Origin: Haemonchus contortus
Lineage: Eukaryota > Nematoda > Chromadorea > Rhabditida > Trichostrongylidae
DNA length: 64,000 nucleotides
Reading direction: 5' to 3'
Assembly: GCA_000469685.2 (NCBI GenBank)
Contig: LS997564.1
Location: forward strand, 34,180,151-34,244,150
Positions 1-11,832 of this stretch are shown in pieces. Made by a program: the position numbers and the translations under genes. The notes under the pieces were generated by a model, which had not been told where the DNA came from, ran no database searches, and saw only the letters and a program-made list of their open reading frames with translations. Each line of letters starts with the position of its first letter. Within the stretch, counting starts at the first letter, position 1.

Positions 1-1527
1 GTCAGAGTGAAAAAGTTGGATTTGAGCTTTCCGAGAGCCGAATTCTTCGGCGTCTAAGGTAGTGGGTAAAGTTGACCAGGAGCAGCAGGCTATGGTATAA
101 TCCAAATAGGTATCCAAATATGCTCAAAAGTAATTGAATCACAAAAGCATTACGCATTTCGGTGGAACATCAGTGCTGTACGCAATGATCGTTTCTGTAG
201 TAATGTAATGATTTCTGTCACAGTCCGTTGGCTTCAATGTGGGAAGACACGGCTGATCAGAGTTTTTGAGTTGTTACGGCCTGCTTTTGGAGGTTATCCT
301 ATGCCACCCTTGTGCACCATCCCATTGGATTTATATTAGTGTGAGCTCCAGTGTCCATATAATTTGGAGAGGAGGGCTCGCTGGTGAACCAGTCGGCGAT
401 CTTCAGAACAGCTCAAGGGCCACAATGGGTGGAGCATGGAGGTAACTGAAGGGGAGAAAGCCTTGATATTTTGAGTTTACCTATTCATAGACATTGGCAA
501 ACAAGTCCCCGCTTGGAATTTGAACTGACTGAAGCGTTCTAATCGGAAGAAGAATACTTCCTAAAACGTCGAATCGATAGAAGGTGAAGACAAAACAAGA
601 TGATAAGTGTGGCTCTCGAAGGGTACGGCCAGAGCCATTTGGACTTTGAACTTATGGGCAAGACAAACCCATGTGGAAACCAGGCACCAGTAGTTGAAGG
701 GGTTGATGTACGGAATTTCGCGACTCTCAGAATCCCTACTGAACTATTGACCGGAAAATTTTCTCCTCGGATGTGTAGAAATTAGAAGACCGTGGTCGAC
801 TGGATGGGACGATCCTACTCGCTGTGAAGGGCTTCAGAGGGCAGTGAAGGAGACGCTGTTGTGGACAAAAAGGACTGCAACTTTGTGCTTCCTTCAGGAT
901 CTAGGCACAAGCCATGGTGAGCACTACAGACGGTCGAGAAGAATATGATGTAAACAAATTTCCATCGAGAACTGTTAAGCTGCGCTGAATATAAAGAGAA
1001 AACCGGCCGGATGCTAGGGAGACCATCTTATCTGAGCTCCTGTCCTCGGCTTATGTGGTAACCACCACAGAAGTGATGAAGGCACGTCCGAAGACGGCCT
1101 TAATGAGCGTGAAAAACATATGTGGAGCCATGTCGAGGTCGTTGTTATGGTAGTTTTTGTACGAATAGTATGGATGAGGGTTTATGGGTACAGAAAAACT
1201 CTTTTCGAGGTCGTTTCAAGTCATCTCAGAAAAATGGGAATAAGATTGGAGTCCTCAGCCTTGATCTCTCCTTTTGAAAACGAATGAGAGACACGCCATT
1301 GCGCTTCATAAGATCCAACTTTGTTCAGGTCAATTAGCATTTTTACTTTGCCGAGACGGAAACGGAGCCATTCCTCGAACATTGGCCCATGCCGGTTCGA
1401 AGGTGCTGTACATGCTTGTTACTCTTCAGCTGTATTCATATCCAGCAGAGCGTAGGTGGCACAAGGCAAGTAGGTGACTCTCACCATCATAGTCCGAAAC
1501 CATTTCTTGCCCTTTCTTGGGAGTCGA

Positions 1528-1682
1528 TGACTTGGCACTCTTGTCGTATGTGAAAATAAAAGCACTGACTTGTAGATCACCCGACCACCGCGAGTTATTG
1601 TTTTAACCTTATGCGCATTCAAATGCCGCCACAATTCCACGAGGAAGCGTATGCGGGGCATATCCCAAAAAGGGTGAGTGAT
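1528..1682 (+). repeat. SINE-like repeat, 3' body fragment
   Basis: Matches the body (not the tRNA-like head) of the family seen complete at 10710-10979 and 22787-23045. Shared landmarks in order are a block around aagcactgacttgtagatca, a block on cattcaaatgccgccac, and a terminal block ending catatcccaaaaaggg. The tRNA-like head is missing, so this copy is 5'-truncated, as is usual for retroposed SINEs. Confidence 0.55.
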
Positions 1683-3744
1683 TAACGCCAAAAGATTTTA
1701 TCCTTTAACTTGTTACACGTAGTCGCGTTGACCTATAGAGTTGAATGAAGTACGAAGCTGTGGTTGAAAGTAATGGAAGCCTCGCTGTTGCTGGGGATTG
1801 GGACTCGATAGTAGCGCTCGGAATCCCTCCCGGGTCGCCTATGTGGTTCTCACTGGATTCATCAGGGAGGATAAAGTCGCTGGAAGGACTATGAATATGT
1901 CGATCGATCGGATCTCCGAGTTCACTTCGTACACCGGCTGCTCATTCGAACGTATATAACTTTCCTGACTGAAGATCAAGTATGAGGCACGACCTCAAAA
2001 ACTGATCAAGGTCGTTCGCCTCATTCATTTTATCCCTAGTCAATGAGTTCACGGGCTGCGGAGCGGAAATTGCCCTCTCAGTATTGTGATCAAGGTCTGT
2101 AAGAGGTAAAAGGGCTGTCTGGTCAAAAGAATAAGGAGGCCAAGAACTTGCGGTAAGCCATGAGGATAGCAAGTTGTTCGCGCAGAGTCATGCGTAGATG
2201 GGGGCCGTTCATCCAATTTCTACTCAGAATCATTTCCTTATTATGCTGAAACCATCTTGGAGGCGAGTGGGATTTTAGCTTTCTCAAATGGACGTAACAC
2301 CGATTAAACCGTTTTGTCGGATGGATGGGAAACCTGATAGGGTGACTACAAGACGATTTGTGGGTGTTATCTGCTTCAGCGACGTGGCCCACAGTACCAT
2401 CTCTATGGATGGACATACGCGTTTTGGTGGGTATACCAGGGGAAATTATTGAAAAGCTGGGTTAATTTCGCTTGATCATTTTTACTTGTTTAAGTAAAAA
2501 AACCGTGGCGATGAAGTAATCAATGGAAACGAATGAATGGAGGGGAGACTTTCGAGACTGTGCCTTTGATCGCTCATCGTTTCCCTTCACCCTCTCCTCC
2601 TCCATCACTTAACTCTTCATACCCCGCCCAATTGTGGTCACACTGAAAATGGGAACTTGAGGGTCTTTTCAAATATGTACGTACCGGCCATAATGCTGGA
2701 ATTGCTTGGGAAAATGCCTTTTTCCTTTGGCACTGGAAAAAAAAATGGAGTGGCGGCATTGCGCGAACAAGAGAACTCCTGGGCTAGGATGTGAAGGCCT
2801 TGTGGTGGTACCAGCAAAAGTCCTTTGCTAGTTTCATTTACAGGATCTGTCTGAAAATTTCAGTGTACACCCCTTCTTCCCTGTATTTCATTTTTTCCTT
2901 CCGTAGTTGAAAGAAGGTCTTTGAATCCCACAAGTTCATGACCATGACGGAAGCTCTCCAAAAATCCCTTGATTATCGGCTGATGGGGCGGAAATCTGCG
3001 TACACCATTTTGGTTTCAGCCATGAAGGTGACGTGACGGTGACGTAAGTTCCCTTTGAATAACTACCCAAAGAAGAACCGCTGTTGAGGATCGTTTTGCT
3101 GTTATAAATCCTGAATGTATCACTTTCTGACCGTTCTTGAGGTAAGATGTTTATCATGGTTACAAAGAAGGATTTTCACTACTATTGATTTCTCGACTAG
3201 ACTAGGCTGAACAATGCAGTTGAGACAAATTTGGATAGGATTGAAATTTCAGCGAAGAAACTCAGTTCCCACAATGAATGATCATGCTGTGGGATGAAAT
3301 TCAGTGAAATTCGCAGATTGCATGTTTCATTCCATGCCATGGCCTTATACGTACAAAAAAACCTAAACCCGTCGGATAAAGGGCAGAAAACCTCAGGAAT
3401 GGGCTGCAACACGATTATGCGTTCAAGCAAGGATCCACAGTTGGATTACTGTACGTGGGGACCAGGTTCTCATACCGAATTGACGTTTCCTTCAATCAAA
3501 CCTCGTGTACATGAACTGCAGTATGTCTCGGCCGAGGCGTCTTCAATTTCTGCATTGTATGAAATATGACGGGCCTAGAGATGGAATAAAAAAGTGGAAA
3601 ATGTCTGTTATACGAACTACGTTGAGTTTGTCGAAAGGCTTATCAAACTCATCCATCATTTGGCTTTATGCCAGTTTGACAGATGTCGGAACATATATGG
3701 AAACGTATGTATAGGTTCCGATACCATTCAGAGTCCCTGGTAGT

Positions 3745-3815
3745 GACTAATCCCGTTTTGGGATTCACCCACGCATTCGACTATTATTCGCAGTCGCTGT
3801 GGCATTTGAAAGGGT
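3745..3815 (-). repeat. SINE-like repeat, short 3' fragment
   Basis: Contains the terminal block of the family (tcccgttttgggattc) followed by cgcattcgac and gtggcatttgaa. It is only about 70 bases long. It reads in the minus orientation relative to the tRNA-like head of complete copies. Confidence 0.4.
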
Positions 3816-6800
3816 ATCCAGCCCATAGAATGTCTTTCTTGGCTGGTTAGTTACGAACAAGTGCTTTTACTTTTTCTAAAAGCCCAGTATCAACTGAAAG
3901 ATGGGTTTAATTGGTCTAGGCGAGTACCATTATGGGATTCAATCCCCAAGCATACCTAAGATAACTTTGCTCATGGCCCCAACTCATCATGTAACCAACG
4001 TGCTCAAAGTTTGGGACTCTTTGAGAGCTGGTCAGGACTGAGAGGAAAAATAGACAGTCACTGAGCCGTAGATATATGTATATGGCGATTCTTTTGGAGA
4101 TCCTGTCTGCTAAGAAGGTTACCCTATTCAATTTGAAGTAGTACCGGTACCGGTCTTGCTACTTGTTCAGCCTCCAAGCTGTTCCTACTGTTAACCTCAT
4201 ACTGGTCTTTTCATCACTAATATCGATTGATCAGATATAAAAGAAACGCACAGGTGATGTGGAGTAAATCAGCAAAATAATGAGATATGATGACAGCTAC
4301 TCGCATCGCGGGCAAAGACTAAACCCGATCCAACACCCGTAGCAGCCCACTTCTCACATCGGTCCACCACTCCCGTCATGAACCGGTTCATATGGATTCG
4401 CGTTATTATAGTTATACTAATGATGTCTTCGCATCTCGGAAGCGATTAAATCTGAGTGCAGTTTGGGTGCACCACGCGGATTTTTGGACCGTTTCTATGG
4501 TGGAACTACTTGATGTTACATCTTTGTTTCAAGTGTTCCAAGATCAGCGAATCAGTGAGCTGGCCCCATTCATGCTAGGCTGGACTTGCCCAGATTAAAG
4601 TTGGGCGACCTGTTAGAGGTTGAACGACAACACTGTTTTCAATCCCTCACGGAAAACTTACTCTATGAATAGCAGTGTTTACCCCTGCTCGGCCTCTTTT
4701 AGGCAAAGGATAGGTCTTTATACGGATGACGTATTCATGACTCTGTGGTTTAGGTCCCATTGAAACAGGTTTTCTGCCTAGGTGAACCTCGATCCCGCAA
4801 ATTCAATGAGTAGCCTCAAGCCCATCAGGATCAGCTGCTAATGGGTATCTTAATGGGTGTAGATTCTATGGTAGCGCTACCACAAGGGGTTTGTGGGGCT
4901 GTACATTCGGTTTTGGGTAATCCACTATCTGTGTTCATGTTGTGTCCTTGTAAAGAATAAGCAGTTTCATGAAAGCGATCTAGCTAATGACTTTTATCAC
5001 CAAAAGCCAATGGGGGTGTGCATTACTATCGATCACCCATCAATACACCCGATCAGCCTCAATTCCCGTGCTCAACAAGCAGTCAGAGGTGTTTCATACC
5101 AAACAAGAAATTCAAAAAGAATGAAGCACTTGATTGGCCTTCGCGGGATTTGATCTTACTCTATTCTTGGTCCCTGCCCCTTAGCCTCTGCGCCATACTC
5201 ACCATTGAAGAAATCATCGTTTTCAAGTGACTCTTTTTCCCTAAGTTGATTCATAGTTGAGTTCGCTTTCTCGGCTGATGCGCGCCATGCATCGTTTAAT
5301 CTTTTGGGAAGATGAAGTGATTGAATGAATGAAGAATCGTTATTTCCAAGATTGCTGTGTATCTAACCCATTGTCCCAGTAACCAGTGACACTCACTCAA
5401 CATATTAAGGACAATGTCCTGGAACACCATGCCAGTTGAAACCGGAACACACATCATCGCTCGTGCAAACACCCAAAATATCAACAGAGGGCGGGGTCAG
5501 TATCGTGACGAGTTATCGGCGATCGTTGGACTGTTTCACCGTTCCGATCACAGCCGATCTCTCGACGTCATAAATCGTAAATCTCTATCGTTGCTAAACC
5601 GCAATCATTCTCAAGAGACGATATTTCTTTGTTGAGAGTGCGCCATGTACAAAGGATTCTAGCAAGCACAAGCAAATGCGCCTGATGCCAAGTAGAAGCT
5701 GAGATATGATCACTTGGTAGCTACTGGCTCGGGCGATTGTGACTTGCATGCATGAAACTGGAGAACCTTCCTGGAGTGCGCCATGCGTCTGACTTCGATT
5801 GAAGTTTTCTAAAAATTCGACGCAAACTACATTCAGGCCGAGTGGTGGAGTTCGTGGGTCGCTTGGTTCTGCTCATTGTTGCCGTTGTGTAGGGTGAGGC
5901 AAAAGAAGCGTATGACGGCCCAGTGGCCTACGTTACATCTTTTTCTACATCTTGATTTTCTTGAGGAAGAATTGGGCTTGGGGATACATCTAATCACCGC
6001 TTTACCCTTTCCGGGCTCTTCAATACCGGCCTGACTCAGATTACTGAAATGGATTGTCTTCTAAGAGTAGGCATGTGGGTGGCACGGTGAAGATTGCTTT
6101 GTAGTCGGTCACTGCCAAGAAAGCTGCAGAACGAACGCGCAAAATATAGTGGTTGAAAGGTAGAACAAACAAAAAGTTCCAGTCTTGGGGGTATTTCATT
6201 GGCTCGTCTAAGCCCTTATAGTTTTCAGGGATTCAGAGAAGCCAAATGTGCCAAAACTCATTGATTCCTTCACCGAACTGAGTCCAAACCAAGCTTTCTT
6301 TTCAGCGGAATCAGTTGGTTGATCACAGACTGATCTGGTTTAATACAAGCGTGTTTGTGCGCTTTGGTAGGCCTTGGCTTTGACTGTACACAGGACTGAT
6401 AGTCTTCCAGACGCTTCATTAAATTTGAATGATGAACGAAAGCATGGCGCATCTGAAGGGTATGACACTGAGCACCCATTCTTCCATTCTCATCGGTTCA
6501 AACGATGAGCGGCTGTTGGGAATTGGTGAATTAAGAAGTACTAAGGAGATATATTCCTCATCTAAACATTAGATTTCGAGTTTTCGGGAAAAGGGCAAAT
6601 GTCGTGGGAATTGACTTGGGGTCAAAAGTTAAGTTGTGTCATGTACAGCTGTTTATAAGCGAGCCAATACGTTAATGAGCAAATATCGATTGATCGATTG
6701 GACAGATTGGTGATTAGACTTGGGAATGATACGGAAATGATAAAAGATGATGATTTACGTAAGGAGTGTTTTCATTGGCTTTGTCGGCGACGACTATGTG

Positions 6801-6944
6801 AAGACGGGCGGAGCGTGTCTGGATCCCAACGGCTGAAGTGAGAGTTTCGTACGCGACCAATCCCACTTGTACGTTGGGCTGACGATTCGGACGACGATTT
6901 TTTCTTCTGAAGTATTCTTTACTCGATTATTGAGGAAGTATCCC

Positions 6945-7207
6945 ATGTGACAGTGTTATAGTGGCAAGTGGTGTACTATCACACACGCATGGTCGCGAGT
7001 TCGAATCGCGGATCGATATCCGCCTAGGCCTACCAAGCCTTCCATCCCTCCGGGGTCGGTTAATTGGTACCAAACTCTTCTGTAAGGATGAAAACACTAA
7101 CTTGTACATCGGCTGGCCACCACAAGTCATTGTATAGGCCAAACAAGCATTTAATACACCACCACGATTCTGAAACGAAATCGAATGCGTGGGCACATCC
7201 CGCAGAC
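6945..7207 (+). repeat. tRNA-derived SINE-like element, near full length
   Basis: The 5' head looks tRNA-like: an A-box-like TGTTATAGTGG at 6954-6964 and a B-box-like GAGTTCGAATC at 6997-7007, at roughly tRNA spacing. A family-specific body follows (ctccggggtcggttaattgg, then the blocks around gtacatcggctggccaccac and tcattgtatagg) and ends near gggcacatcccgc. The head is where a pol III internal promoter would lie. The call rests on comparison with at least five other copies in this window. Whether it is transcribed cannot be seen. Confidence 0.7.
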
Positions 7208-7640
7208 AGATTGACTAGCGCACTGAAACTTTATCCTTCATCATTTATCCCATATGGCTGGATCTGCTTACTTTACGTTTAGAAGCTGAGCAAAAGTGGC
7301 AGTAAGTGGTAATATCAGAAGTGGACAGGACTACCCTTCATCCTTCACGTCCTAACTTCTTCTGCGGTTAAAGACCCCTTTTCCCTCCTATTCACCAAAA
7401 GAAAGGAGGTCGACTGGAAAGGGGCATGCTAAGCCGCTGTTGATGCGAACCTAATCCAGTGGGTGCTTCCACGATATGGACCATCCAGCTTCTTGGTGAG
7501 AGATCAGCTCTTAGCTTGCTGGAGCTGTGTGCATGTGGTTGCTGTCTAGCGGTTATAACAGGGCCCAGAAGTCGTTGAGGGGCGAGATTGAATCCCGTTT
7601 CGTGACGACTATTTTTCTCCCCTTTTATGGCAGTGACTCA
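7208..7640. other. Intergenic; one tRNA-like fragment
   Basis: No gene is seen. At about 7540-7612 a stretch reads like a decayed tRNA or another SINE head: TGTCTAGCGGTTA resembles an A box and GAGATTGAATCCC resembles a B box. The arms do not pair into a full cloverleaf by eye, so I do not call a tRNA gene. Confidence 0.3.
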
Positions 7641-7666
7641 TAAAAAAAAAGACAGAGAAAAACAAT

Positions 7667-7672
7667 TTTATT
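7667..7672 (-). terminator. Poly(A) signal AATAAA for the minus-strand gene at 7931-10238
   Basis: The minus strand reads AATAAA here, about 260 bases past the predicted TGA (7933-7931). A T/G-rich run follows on the minus strand (toward 7640). It supports the predicted 3' end and gives a short 3' UTR. Confidence 0.55.
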
Positions 7673-7930
7673 AGAAATTCATGTAAAGGAATATTTCATT
7701 CGAAAAACTCTACTACAAAACTCTACAAATCCCTGATGAGCCATCCTTCCCCTTCTCCTCACAGGGAACAGAAATCTTTCCTATTTGAGTCTCTTACATT
7801 TCCTTCATTCTTGTAAACAGTTATTTTTTATGATGGATGGAACCGCCGTTTAAGCTACGCACACTACTAAGTGTATGAAATAAATAAGTAAACAGCTCTA
7901 CTTCGACTAAGACCGAATGGAGGATTTGAT

Positions 7931-10238
7931 TCAGATCTTCCCCATCCGCTCTTTGAGAATTTTTTCCCGAAGTTGTTTGAGGTAGAGACTGGTTGGTGAC
8001 AAAGGTGGGGGAGATGACGTTGTGGTTTGTTTGGTCCTGAAATTGGATAAAATCAGACTCTGGGCAGGAAGTTTGCTGCAAACACCCACCTTTCATCCTT
8101 TCCAACCGCCTGCTTCCCTTGCGAAGCTGTAGAGTGGTTAACTTTCAGAACGGTTTCCCTTGATGAAGATGTGCTGCTCGCACTTGCTGACGTTTCTTCA
8201 GCAGATGTCGAAGCTGATTCTTCTGACTCGTCTTCGGATTCTTCTGATTCTTCACTGCTCTCCGAGTCAGAATTTGTTTGAGATGTTGTCGAAGATTTCG
8301 ACGGCGAGGTGGCTTTTTCCGACTGTGTCGCTATCTCACGGGTTGACTTGGTGGGCACCTTTGATGGCGGGGAATTCGGTTTTGTAGGAGGCCCCGAATC
8401 ATCTTTAGCCATTCGGCACTTGAGTATAAACGCTCTTTTGCGAGCGATCTCTTGCTTCACGAAGTTCGCATCAAAATGTTCCACCAGTGCTGTTCGTTCG
8501 CCGATCATCCGGTCGAGAACTCGAAGCTTCTGAAGGCGAGGTACGAGGTTTTTGCCCAAGACCAAGTTGAGAGGCTTTTCTGCCCTCTTTACTTCCTCGG
8601 AACTAGGCCGCATCGGCCGCCCTGGTTCTGTGGCTGATGGCTCAGGTTGAACTGATGGTTCTGGGTGCTTCAAATACTGAGAAACAACGTTTGCTACTGT
8701 ATCTTCGAGCTCGGACGCAGAAAGTAGGTGAAGCTCCGTGTTTGAAGCAGTAGTAGAGCAACGTCGACGTACCTAAAAACGGACGCTAAATCATAAATTT
8801 ATTTTCACCCAACGTTTGGAGTGCGCCACGACTCCTCTTGGATACGGGATTGCAAAGGCGATCGAATGGCTTTTGAGATATGGGTTACAGATCCTGGCGA
8901 GGTCCACGAGGGTAACTTAGTGCTGTTGCACAAGTATAGTTTTAGAAAGACGGAAAACTAGGGTGACGTTTATGAGCATCGATCCTCTTACAATTCAAAT
9001 GAAACAGCAATTTCTGTCGCACTCTCACACTTCCAACTTATCCCAAAATTTGTGATAATTCGACAATGCTCTATGCTCCTATAAAGGAAGACAAAATAGA
9101 GAAAGAAGGAAAGCAAAAGCTCGAGTACAGTCCGAGGCCAAATTTTTGTACATACATAAATCGCCGATAAAGTGAAATGCAAAAGAATCAGAGGAGGAAA
9201 TTGCCTAGCTTTTGTCGGATCATGTTTTGAATGAACTCCCAGATGGAATAGTTGAAAGCACAATTCACGATAATCTTGAGGTACCCCTTTTTATTCAGAA
9301 AGCGGAATTATAGGTTGGGAATAGTTCACTGAAAGTAAACACAGCGAGAAAACTCGCTGATTTCGAGAAAAGTGAGGCTCCTTAAAAGTAGGGAAAATAG
9401 AAGCTGGACGAGATTACCATGACGGAAATAACATGGAAAAGGTATTCGGACGAGATTTCAGTTGATGCAATTGCGCGAAGAGCTGACTAAATCAGGCCAA
9501 AAATATCCAGCATTGCCTTCCCTGTCGCTATGGATCATGACAAGTTGCTTGAGCCTCCTACATGGGTTCCCATGTGAATAGTGAAGCCTCTACAATGCCG
9601 GTGAAACCCCTCCGGAGATACACACGGGGCAATCTTTGAGCTTTCATAACTCCCTAATGTGCCGTTTTCCGACCTAATAGTGCCAGATATGGTATACGAG
9701 GGAGCTTAGAGTCCATCATAGGAAGAAATCTCAGTAGCCATTTTCATCGAACTATGCCTTTGAAGGGAGTGCCAAAGCTGAGTGTTTTGGAACAGACCCA
9801 TTTAGGCAAGTATGTCACATTGTCCGTGAGACATTTGCGCTTCTCTACTTCTAAATCCAAACGTACATAACCGCGTGGAAAAGAAATTGTGCCAGACCCT
9901 CGTCTTGTGAACTCGAGATCAGCAAATTTGAAAGAACTTATGTGACCCCATCAATACTAGTTTGCTCGCTACTTAAATCCTTTCATTACTGATTCCACTT
10001 GAATCTTTCCCAATACATCTGAGGGCGAAGTGGAGAGTAGTAGGCTGCTCACCTGCACTTGAACAGTTCGAGTTTCGATGCGTTCAGTCTGGGTCTCGGA
10101 TTGTGTTCTTATGATTTCATATTCCTGTGTGGGTGAATGGTAATACTTCGTGATTTTTACGGCCAACGTTATAGCAAGCACTTGAGCACCATGTGAAGTC
10201 GAGTAGAGTAGTGACATCCCTCGCGACGATAGAACATC
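7931..10238 (-). CDS. Uncharacterised Ser/Glu-rich protein, spliced, 5' end unresolved
   Basis: I do not recognise the family. Three exons join in phase on the minus strand: 10124-10053 (CAG acceptor, GTGAGC donor; possibly extending to 10238, where a TTTCAG acceptor continues the same frame), 8772-8090 (TTTTAG acceptor, GTGGGT donor, phase 2) and 8036-7931 (TTTCAG acceptor, ends TGA). From 10124 this gives 286 residues. Visible parts are an N-terminal Thr/Gln/Glu-rich stretch (SETQTERIETRTVQVQ), a helical segment (SASELEDTVANVVSQYL), a basic helical segment beginning LNLVLGKNLVPRLQKL and ending ARKRAFILKCRMA, a long Ser/Glu/Asp low-complexity tract, and a C-terminal basic helix (LYLKQLREKILKERMGKI). 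This looks nuclear and partly disordered, which is inference. The first exon was not found; an ATG right after a CTTCAG acceptor at 10382-10380 is one candidate. Confidence 0.6.
8773..10052 (-). other. Intron of the minus-strand gene, nothing recognised
   Basis: About 1.28 kb between the donor after 10053 and the acceptor before 8772. No domain-bearing frame or repeat copy was recognised in it. Confidence 0.45.
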
Positions 10239-10709
10239 CTGAAAGTCATTCTACGAGCATAAGTTGTAATAGTCCACCCTATTACTATTGGCACAGATGG
10301 AGAAGGGCTGATTGGTGCATCAGCCCACATATACAAAACACTTCCATGTACCCATGACGGAATTCGGTATCCGAAGACGCATCTGAAGAGGTCGGGTCTA
10401 GTTTCGTTAGGAGTAGGCGGTGCAATCAGTAATAGTTCCTTGTTCGGTTTGCGCACAGCGCAGACACCGTAAAAAGCGGGCAGAAGTGAGGAATAAGTCG
10501 ACAAAGGAAATGAAGAAGGCACGCCTCCAATGGGCGGAGCGTGCTCCGAGTGAACTGTACTTTTCGCATAAATTCATCGTTCGATATCACTACAGGCCAT
10601 AGGCAGAACTTTTAGGGGGTGGAGCTTGCATCGAATTTTCATAACTTTGTTTAGAGCGTTCTTTGCTGTGTTGCAGCATGAAGGGGCGTTGAACAGCTGT
10701 CTTTGGGTT

Positions 10710-10979
10710 GACCACTCCCGTTTTTGGGGTGCGCCCCACATTCGACATCAATCCAGATTTTTAGGGCGCTTTGAATGCGAATGTGCCCATACAATGACTT
10801 GCAGTGGCCAGCCGGTGTACGATTCAGTGTATTTTATCCTCCCAGACGAGACTGGAACCAATTAGCCGACCCCGGAGGGATGGGATGGCCTAGGCGGATA
10901 ATGATGAGGGATTCGAACCCTTGACCATGCGTGTGGAATAGTGCGCCGTTTCCCACTACCCACTGCACCACCTTCGCCC
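10710..10979 (-). repeat. tRNA-derived SINE-like element, full length (reference copy)
   Basis: This is the clearest copy. Read on the minus strand it starts near 10979 with an A-box-like TGGTGCAGTGG (10970-10960) and a B-box GGTTCGAATCC (10919-10909). The body follows (ccatccctccggggtcggct, aattgg, gtacaccggctggccactgc, aagtcattgtatgg, cattcgcattcaaa) and ends near ccccaaaaacggg at about 10710. The B box matches the tRNA/pol III consensus GGTTCGANTCC. No flanking target-site duplication was established by eye. Confidence 0.75.
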
Positions 10980-11192
10980 TTATAGTATCATATAAATAAT
11001 AAAATAGTTCAAAGTAATATCAACTCAATTTACCATTTGAGGAAGTTTCGAAAGCTGAAGTTGAGCCGAAAACGACGATCCATTGGAAAGACTGATGTCG
11101 ATAGTGAACAGTTGAGAGTTTTTGAACGACGTCAGTATAGTGGTGAAAGTGAAGCCGACCGGTAAATCTAAATCAGATACTATAGCAAGTAC

Positions 11193-11432
11193 ATGCCTGG
11201 CTCAGAGGTGAAAGGCGCTGTTTACGACTGTGAGTGCATCGATAGTTCAATCTTGCTCAAGCAGAAATTACAGAGGGCTACAGCTAAATACAGAATTTTT
11301 AAACTGACCACTCGTTTCAACCTCGCCGACGCTACACCAGTCATGGCCTTGGAATCGAAGACGAAGTTCGAAGTAGGGTTGAACAACCTGATGGATTTTC
11401 TCCAGTACAAACGAGATCGTATAGACGTTTGA
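11193..11432 (+). other. Isolated 79-codon open frame, function unknown
   Basis: The frame starts with ATG and ends with TGA, and its codons look reasonable. The product has a helical, charged middle (LLKQKLQRATAKYRIFKL) and a tail (GLNNLMDFLQYKRDRIDV). It has no signal peptide, no recognisable domain and no clear splice partners. It may be a fragment of an old gag-like or host gene, or chance. The opposite strand is also open over most of it, which weakens the case. Confidence 0.2.
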
Positions 11433-11637
11433 TGTCATCTACAGCTGACAACATGGAAGGCATTTGACTCAGTCGGTGGAGCGAAACGTCATTGAAAAGC
11501 CTAGAATAGCTGAAATTGATTGACACGGGGAAATTGCCGTTTGAGGCACACTCTGTCCTCCTATTATTCAGCTCAAGAAGAGCAAATGCTGAACGAGAAG
11601 TGAAAAGAGATGAGAAGGATAAGCTTTGCCGTTAATT

Positions 11638-11832
11638 AGTCCCGTTTTTGGGATGCGCCTTTGAATTGGACTTCCACTCAAAATCGTAGCATCAATTCGA
11701 ATATGCATGTGGCCCTTCCAATGACATGCGGTTGCCAGCCATGTACAACTATACAGTACTTTTGTCCTCCCAGACGGGTCTGGTACCAATTAAGTCCCCT
11801 CATGGGATTGAAGATGGTTGGCCACTACACCG
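11638..11832 (-). repeat. SINE-like repeat, internally shortened
   Basis: Carries the terminal block (tcccgtttttgggatgcgcc), then cccttccaatgacatgcggt and cagacgggtctggtaccaat, and ends near ccactacaccg, the A-box end of the head. The B-box part is deleted or decayed (gggattgaag). Confidence 0.55.

Larger units (their letters stand above)
1..6940. other. Gene-free stretch with scattered repeat fragments
   Basis: No open frame here has splice signals, recognisable domains or biased codon use; the frames present are short and overlap on both strands as expected by chance. The only structure I recognise is two partial copies of the SINE-like family (about 1528-1682 and 3745-3815). Confidence 0.5.

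Noticed and set aside
8160..8637. Plus-strand frames opposite the minus-strand gene
   Set aside because: They are antisense shadows of the Ser/Glu-rich exon; the minus frame has splice sites and a poly(A) signal.
10960..10979. Candidate functional tRNA genes at the SINE heads
   Set aside because: A and B boxes are present, but acceptor and anticodon stems do not pair convincingly by eye and the sequence continues into a shared repeat body, so these are SINE heads rather than tRNA genes.
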